Source: JADKIH01 sp049363815 (lineage in GTDB: Bacteria; Bacteroidota; Bacteroidia; AKYH767-A; 2013-40CM-41-45). From it: a stretch of 19,698 nucleotides of DNA. Of the stretch, positions 16,054 through 19,698 are shown piece after piece. A program made the translations under genes and the position numbers. The notes beneath the pieces were generated by a model. It searched no databases. It had not been told where the DNA came from and was given only the letters and a program-made list of their open reading frames with translations. The stretch spans positions 1 to 19,698 of the forward strand of contig JBMQEM010000136.1 in NCBI GenBank assembly GCA_049363815.1, given 5' to 3'. The first letter of the stretch is position 1, and each line of letters begins with the position of its first letter.

Positions 16054-19000
16054 ATGCGAAATCTATTCATTGCAGGCCTTTTTGGCCTTTTTCTTCATTT
16101 CTGCAATAATTCCAATGCCGCAACTGCTACCCTTTTTGTGACCCAGGATACAACCTGGTCAGGAAATGTGACGATGACTGAGAATGTAATCGTCAGGTCT
16201 GGCACCACTCTAACGATAGCTGCCGGTACTACGGTCAGAATGGGAAGAGGAATTTCTGTAACAACACAATCACAAGCGCGCATCACTATGTCTGGAACAA
16301 GTGCGCAGCCTATTTCCATTTCACCTTTGATTCCGGGAACCTACTTTCACAATTTTCATTCGAAAGATTCCGCTTCTTTTATTGAAATGGATTATGTTGA
16401 TGTGGAAGGTGGGCAGATAAAGGTTTCAAATGGTGGAACAGGAATTGTGCAAAATTGTGTTTTGCATGATTACAATCAGGGCGACAATCCTATTCTGTTT
16501 GTAATCGATGCCGATTCCATTTACGTTAACAGTACGCAGGTAAGTGAATATTATGAGATCAACATCGTACGAACCATTGCATTGGTTGAGAATTGTCTAT
16601 TTGAATTTCCTACAGCCGACGGAATTGATTTTGACAATGTGCCTCAAGGTACAGTGATCAGGAATACAACTGTCAGGAATGGCCGGGGATTTAACATCGA
16701 TGGAATTGATTTTGGCAAAGTGGATTTTCAGCCACCCGGATCAATTGCTCGCGTAGAAAATTGCCGCATTTATAATTTCAGCGACAATGGAATCTCCATT
16801 GGCGAAGGCGCCTTGGATGTAGTAGTAATGGGAACTCTCATATATCGTGTAGGTTCTGGCATAGCTGTTAAAGACAGTTCCATTGCCACCATTTACAATA
16901 ATACTTTCTACAGTTGCGGCTACGGAATTGAGATCTACGAGAAGAACAGTGGACTGGGTGCAGGACATGCGATCGCTTACAATAATATTTTCTGGGGCAA
17001 TGTAATTTCTTCTGTATCACTTACAACTGATGCAACATTACAACTCAGCTATTCAAACCTGGAAGATGGTGTGATCGATACTGTAGATCACAATATGTCA
17101 TTGGAGCCGATGTTTGTTGACGCTGCTACAGACAACTTTGAATTAAGTCCGTTTTCTCCTCTTAGGTTGGCAGGAACGAATGGAGAAGATCTTGGTGCTT
17201 TGTTTCCTGTAGGTGGAATTCCGGTACCACAGAATGATCTTCGTTTGGGTCATCCGCAAGCGAATATGACTTACAAAGGCGATTCTATTATTCAGATCTT
17301 TTGGTCGGCAGGCGATTTGATCCAAGCAGTCGATATCGATTTTTCAGACGATAATGGAAATACATGGCAGCAACTGGCTAATAATGTAACGGCATCAGAT
17401 GAAGGATGGCAATGGACAGTTCCGAATATTTATTCTACGAAAGCATTTATCAGAATTACGGATCATAATAACACTGCAAAATTCTCTGTAAATATTCTTC
17501 CGTTCAAAATTTTACCGATTGGAGATTCCACGGATGTTCCAAATGTCTCCTATCAATCCGGATTTTATTCAACACCAATTGATGTAAGTATATCTGCTCC
17601 TGCAGGAAGTATTATATATTATACTCTTGATGGTTCGGATCCAACAGACCGATCACCGATCTACTCTACTCCTATTCATTTTGATTATGATTCAGTACCG
17701 GTGGGTTTGGCTGAGCAAAATATTACAGCCTCTGATTTTCCGGTGCAACCATATTCTTACATTCGTACATCTCCTCAATCTGTCATTGGTCCAACTGGTT
17801 GTTTCTGGCGCACACCAAATAAAAACTTAACAAAAGCCGGAGTGCTGCGTTCAAGAATTTATAAACCCGGACAAGGATTGGGTGCGATCGTAACATCTAC
17901 ATTTTTTGTAGATCCGGATATTGAAACCAAATTTTCGCTGCCGGTTATTTCTCTTGTAACAGATCCTGAAAATCTATTTAATTATTATACCGGAATTTAT
18001 ATTCCCGGTGCAACTTTTACAGGCTATTCTTTTACCGGAAATTATGAGATGTCAGGTAGTGCATCTGAACGTCCGGCAAGTTTTCAATTTTTCAAAGCAA
18101 ATGGCCAGCAAATGTTGTCGCAGGAAGTTGGTATCAGAGTACGAGGTGAATGGATCCGAAACTATGGACAAAAGGCACTTACAGTTTTTGCACGTAGTGA
18201 ATATGACACAGAAAATAATTTTGAGTATGCTTTCTTCAACGGTTTAAAAAAGCCCGGGACTTTACAGTCGATGAATGAATTCAAGCGGATCATTCTCAGA
18301 AACAATGGAAATGATTGGTTGAACTGGGGTAATACGATGTGTAAGGATGCTATGATACAATCGCTTTTTGATCATCTGAAATTAAAATACCAGGCATATA
18401 CTCCATCCGTGGCTTTTATCAATGGAGAATATTGGGGAATTCATAATATCCGTGAATTGAATGATGCATGGGGCTTGCAAAAAAATTACGGCATCCATAG
18501 AGATAGTGTGATCCTGATGGAAGATAACCTCGATGGACCCTTCAAATTAATTTCCGGAAAAACAGGTGATGAACAGAAATTCATTCAGCTAAAAGATTTC
18601 ATTCGCCAGAATGATTTGACATTAACTGAAAATTTTGAATTGGTAAAAGGACAATTAGACATTGAAAATTTTATAGACTATTGGTCAGCAACAATTTATT
18701 CAAACAAAAAAAACACAGATCATAATCAGGCTTATTGGAAGTTGAGAAATGGTCAAGTCCTACCAGGAATCCGGGAAGGACTTGATGGACGCTGGAGATT
18801 TATGGCCAGTGATTTTGACGGAGGTTTTTTAGAACCTTATTTCGACAATCTTAGTTTTTTATTGGGCCATATGCATGATTCAATTTTTGCAAGACTTCTG
18901 ACGAATCAGGAATTCAGGAATAAATTTATCCTTAGGCATTCTGACTTATTAAACAGTTCATTTGAGACACAACGAGTGCTTGATCGCATAGATGACATAG

Positions 19001-19653
19001 CATCAGTGATTGAACCAGAAATGGCAAATCATATTGGAAGATGGCAAATTCCAAGCAGTATGACGAGTTGGTACAACAACATTGAAGATTTAAGGAACTT
19101 TGCCAGAGACAGAAATTATTATCAAAGAGCACATCTTGCTTCACACTTTGGTTTAGGAGCGTTGCACCAACTCATAGTAGATGTTGATGATCTTTCGCAT
19201 GGAAACATTCAGGTTAATACGCTTTTCATTTCGCAGGATCTACCGGGAGTTAGTTCGGCTCTTTATCCCTGGAAAGGAAGCTATCCGGAAGGAATAAATA
19301 TTTCCGTGACAGCAATTGCAAAGCCCGGTTATCGATTTTCGCGCTGGAAAGAAAATGATCAAACACAACCGACACTTACTTTCAATCTGAATTCCGACAA
19401 AACATATACGGCAATTTTTGTAAGAGATTTTTCAGCACTAGCTGAAGATCTGCAAATCTTCCCAAATCCTGCTACAGAAGGAATGATCTACCTAGCAGAT
19501 TATTACAAAGTATCACTGTATGATATCACGGGCAAAGTGGTAATTGAAGAACAAACGACCAACCAGATCAATGTATCGCAGTTGCAATCAGGCATGTACT
19601 TTTTACAAAATGAGATTGGGATGCCGGGGAAGGTGGTTGTTATTAACGAATAA
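16054..19653 (+). CDS. Secreted beta-helix / CotH-kinase protein with T9SS sorting domain
   Basis: This 1199-residue predicted secreted protein has a signal peptide (MRNLFIAGLFGLFLHFCNNS, probably cleaved after NAA). A right-handed parallel beta-helix region follows (about 30-360; NNTFYSCGYGIEIYEKNSG is typical), then a beta-sandwich (about 390-490). A chitobiase C-terminal/Fn3-associated module (from about 497; IYYTLDGSDPT) precedes a CotH domain (about 630-1035), an InlB-B-repeat-like domain (about 1038-1128) and a T9SS C-terminal domain starting LQIFPNPATEG (1130-1199). CotH proteins are atypical secreted protein kinases. Here RVRGEWIRNYGQKAL, the loop NTDHNQAYW with Asp889, and MASDFDGGF with Asp920/Asp922 match the expected catalytic and metal-binding positions, so the kinase may be active. 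The last codons and the TAA stop fall in a heptamer repeat array. It follows the Ig-repeat protease gene by 305 bases, on the same strand but behind a hairpin. Confidence 0.9.
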   Translation: MRNLFIAGLFGLFLHFCNNSNAATATLFVTQDTTWSGNVTMTENVIVRSGTTLTIAAGTTVRMGRGISVTTQSQARITMSGTSAQPISISPLIPGTYFHNFHSKDSASFIEMDYVDVEGGQIKVSNGGTGIVQNCVLHDYNQGDNPILFVIDADSIYVNSTQVSEYYEINIVRTIALVENCLFEFPTADGIDFDNVPQGTVIRNTTVRNGRGFNIDGIDFGKVDFQPPGSIARVENCRIYNFSDNGISIGEGALDVVVMGTLIYRVGSGIAVKDSSIATIYNNTFYSCGYGIEIYEKNSGLGAGHAIAYNNIFWGNVISSVSLTTDATLQLSYSNLEDGVIDTVDHNMSLEPMFVDAATDNFELSPFSPLRLAGTNGEDLGALFPVGGIPVPQNDLRLGHPQANMTYKGDSIIQIFWSAGDLIQAVDIDFSDDNGNTWQQLANNVTASDEGWQWTVPNIYSTKAFIRITDHNNTAKFSVNILPFKILPIGDSTDVPNVSYQSGFYSTPIDVSISAPAGSIIYYTLDGSDPTDRSPIYSTPIHFDYDSVPVGLAEQNITASDFPVQPYSYIRTSPQSVIGPTGCFWRTPNKNLTKAGVLRSRIYKPGQGLGAIVTSTFFVDPDIETKFSLPVISLVTDPENLFNYYTGIYIPGATFTGYSFTGNYEMSGSASERPASFQFFKANGQQMLSQEVGIRVRGEWIRNYGQKALTVFARSEYDTENNFEYAFFNGLKKPGTLQSMNEFKRIILRNNGNDWLNWGNTMCKDAMIQSLFDHLKLKYQAYTPSVAFINGEYWGIHNIRELNDAWGLQKNYGIHRDSVILMEDNLDGPFKLISGKTGDEQKFIQLKDFIRQNDLTLTENFELVKGQLDIENFIDYWSATIYSNKKNTDHNQAYWKLRNGQVLPGIREGLDGRWRFMASDFDGGFLEPYFDNLSFLLGHMHDSIFARLLTNQEFRNKFILRHSDLLNSSFETQRVLDRIDDIASVIEPEMANHIGRWQIPSSMTSWYNNIEDLRNFARDRNYYQRAHLASHFGLGALHQLIVDVDDLSHGNIQVNTLFISQDLPGVSSALYPWKGSYPEGINISVTAIAKPGYRFSRWKENDQTQPTLTFNLNSDKTYTAIFVRDFSALAEDLQIFPNPATEGMIYLADYYKVSLYDITGKVVIEEQTTNQINVSQLQSGMYFLQNEIGMPGKVVVINE

Positions 19654-19698
19654 CGAATAACGAATAACGAATAACGAATAACGAATAACGAATAACGA
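19644..19698 (+). repeat. Heptamer tandem array TAACGAA (at least 7.9 copies, cut by window end)
   Basis: Seven perfect TAACGAA units and six bases of an eighth run to the last base of the window, so the true length is unknown. The first unit encodes the last two residues (Asn-Glu) of the upstream protein, and the TAA of the second unit (19651-19653) is its stop codon. The opposite strand contains no stop codon in any frame. Confidence 0.95.

Overview
The window looks like chromosomal DNA of a free-living or environmental Bacteroidota (Bacteroidetes) bacterium. The evidence is two large secreted proteins ending in type IX secretion system (T9SS) sorting domains, a PorT-type outer-membrane protein behind menG, Bacteroidota-style promoters (TTG, about 20 bases, TAnnTTTG), moderately AT-rich sequence and typical Bacteroidota intergenic repeats (heptamer arrays, TCTGCGNNN hairpins). 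I see no tRNA, rRNA, transposase, phage gene or CRISPR array.

Layout. Bases 1-1078 (minus) are the N-terminal part of Lon protease, cut by the window edge. Diverging from it at 1318-4984 (plus) is a tight four-gene run: a class I/II aminotransferase, an HldE/RfaE-type heptose-7-phosphate kinase, MenG/UbiE methyltransferase and a PorT-family beta-barrel protein. A FAD-dependent dehydrogenase (COG2509 type) at 5205-6800 is flanked by copies of a TCTGCG repeat, and its stop codon lies inside a heptamer repeat array. Facing it on the minus strand are a SPOUT RNA 2'-O-methyltransferase (7027-7785) and a membrane-anchored metallophosphoesterase (7787-9040), one base apart. Upstream of these lies PdxH (9149-9802). 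YqgE/AlgH (10093-10662, plus) ends in a clear intrinsic terminator.

The right half holds two giant secreted proteins. Bases 10811-15748 encode a metzincin protease of the M12B/reprolysin-like type. It carries a beta-sandwich domain, thirteen tandem Ig-like repeats of about 70 residues and a T9SS C-terminal domain. Every one of the thirteen repeats keeps four cysteines. Bases 16054-19653 encode a beta-helix plus CotH-type kinase protein, also T9SS-sorted, whose stop codon lies in a second heptamer array at the window end.

How they fit together. The left half is housekeeping: proteolysis, amino-acid, vitamin B6, menaquinone and LPS-core precursor metabolism, and RNA modification. The right half is cell-surface or secreted material that would need the T9SS, to which the PorT-family protein may belong. 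The most unusual signals are the four-cysteine Ig array, the neighbouring putative extracellular kinase with a Ser/Thr-rich possible substrate, and two different heptamer arrays that each supply the stop codon of the gene they follow.
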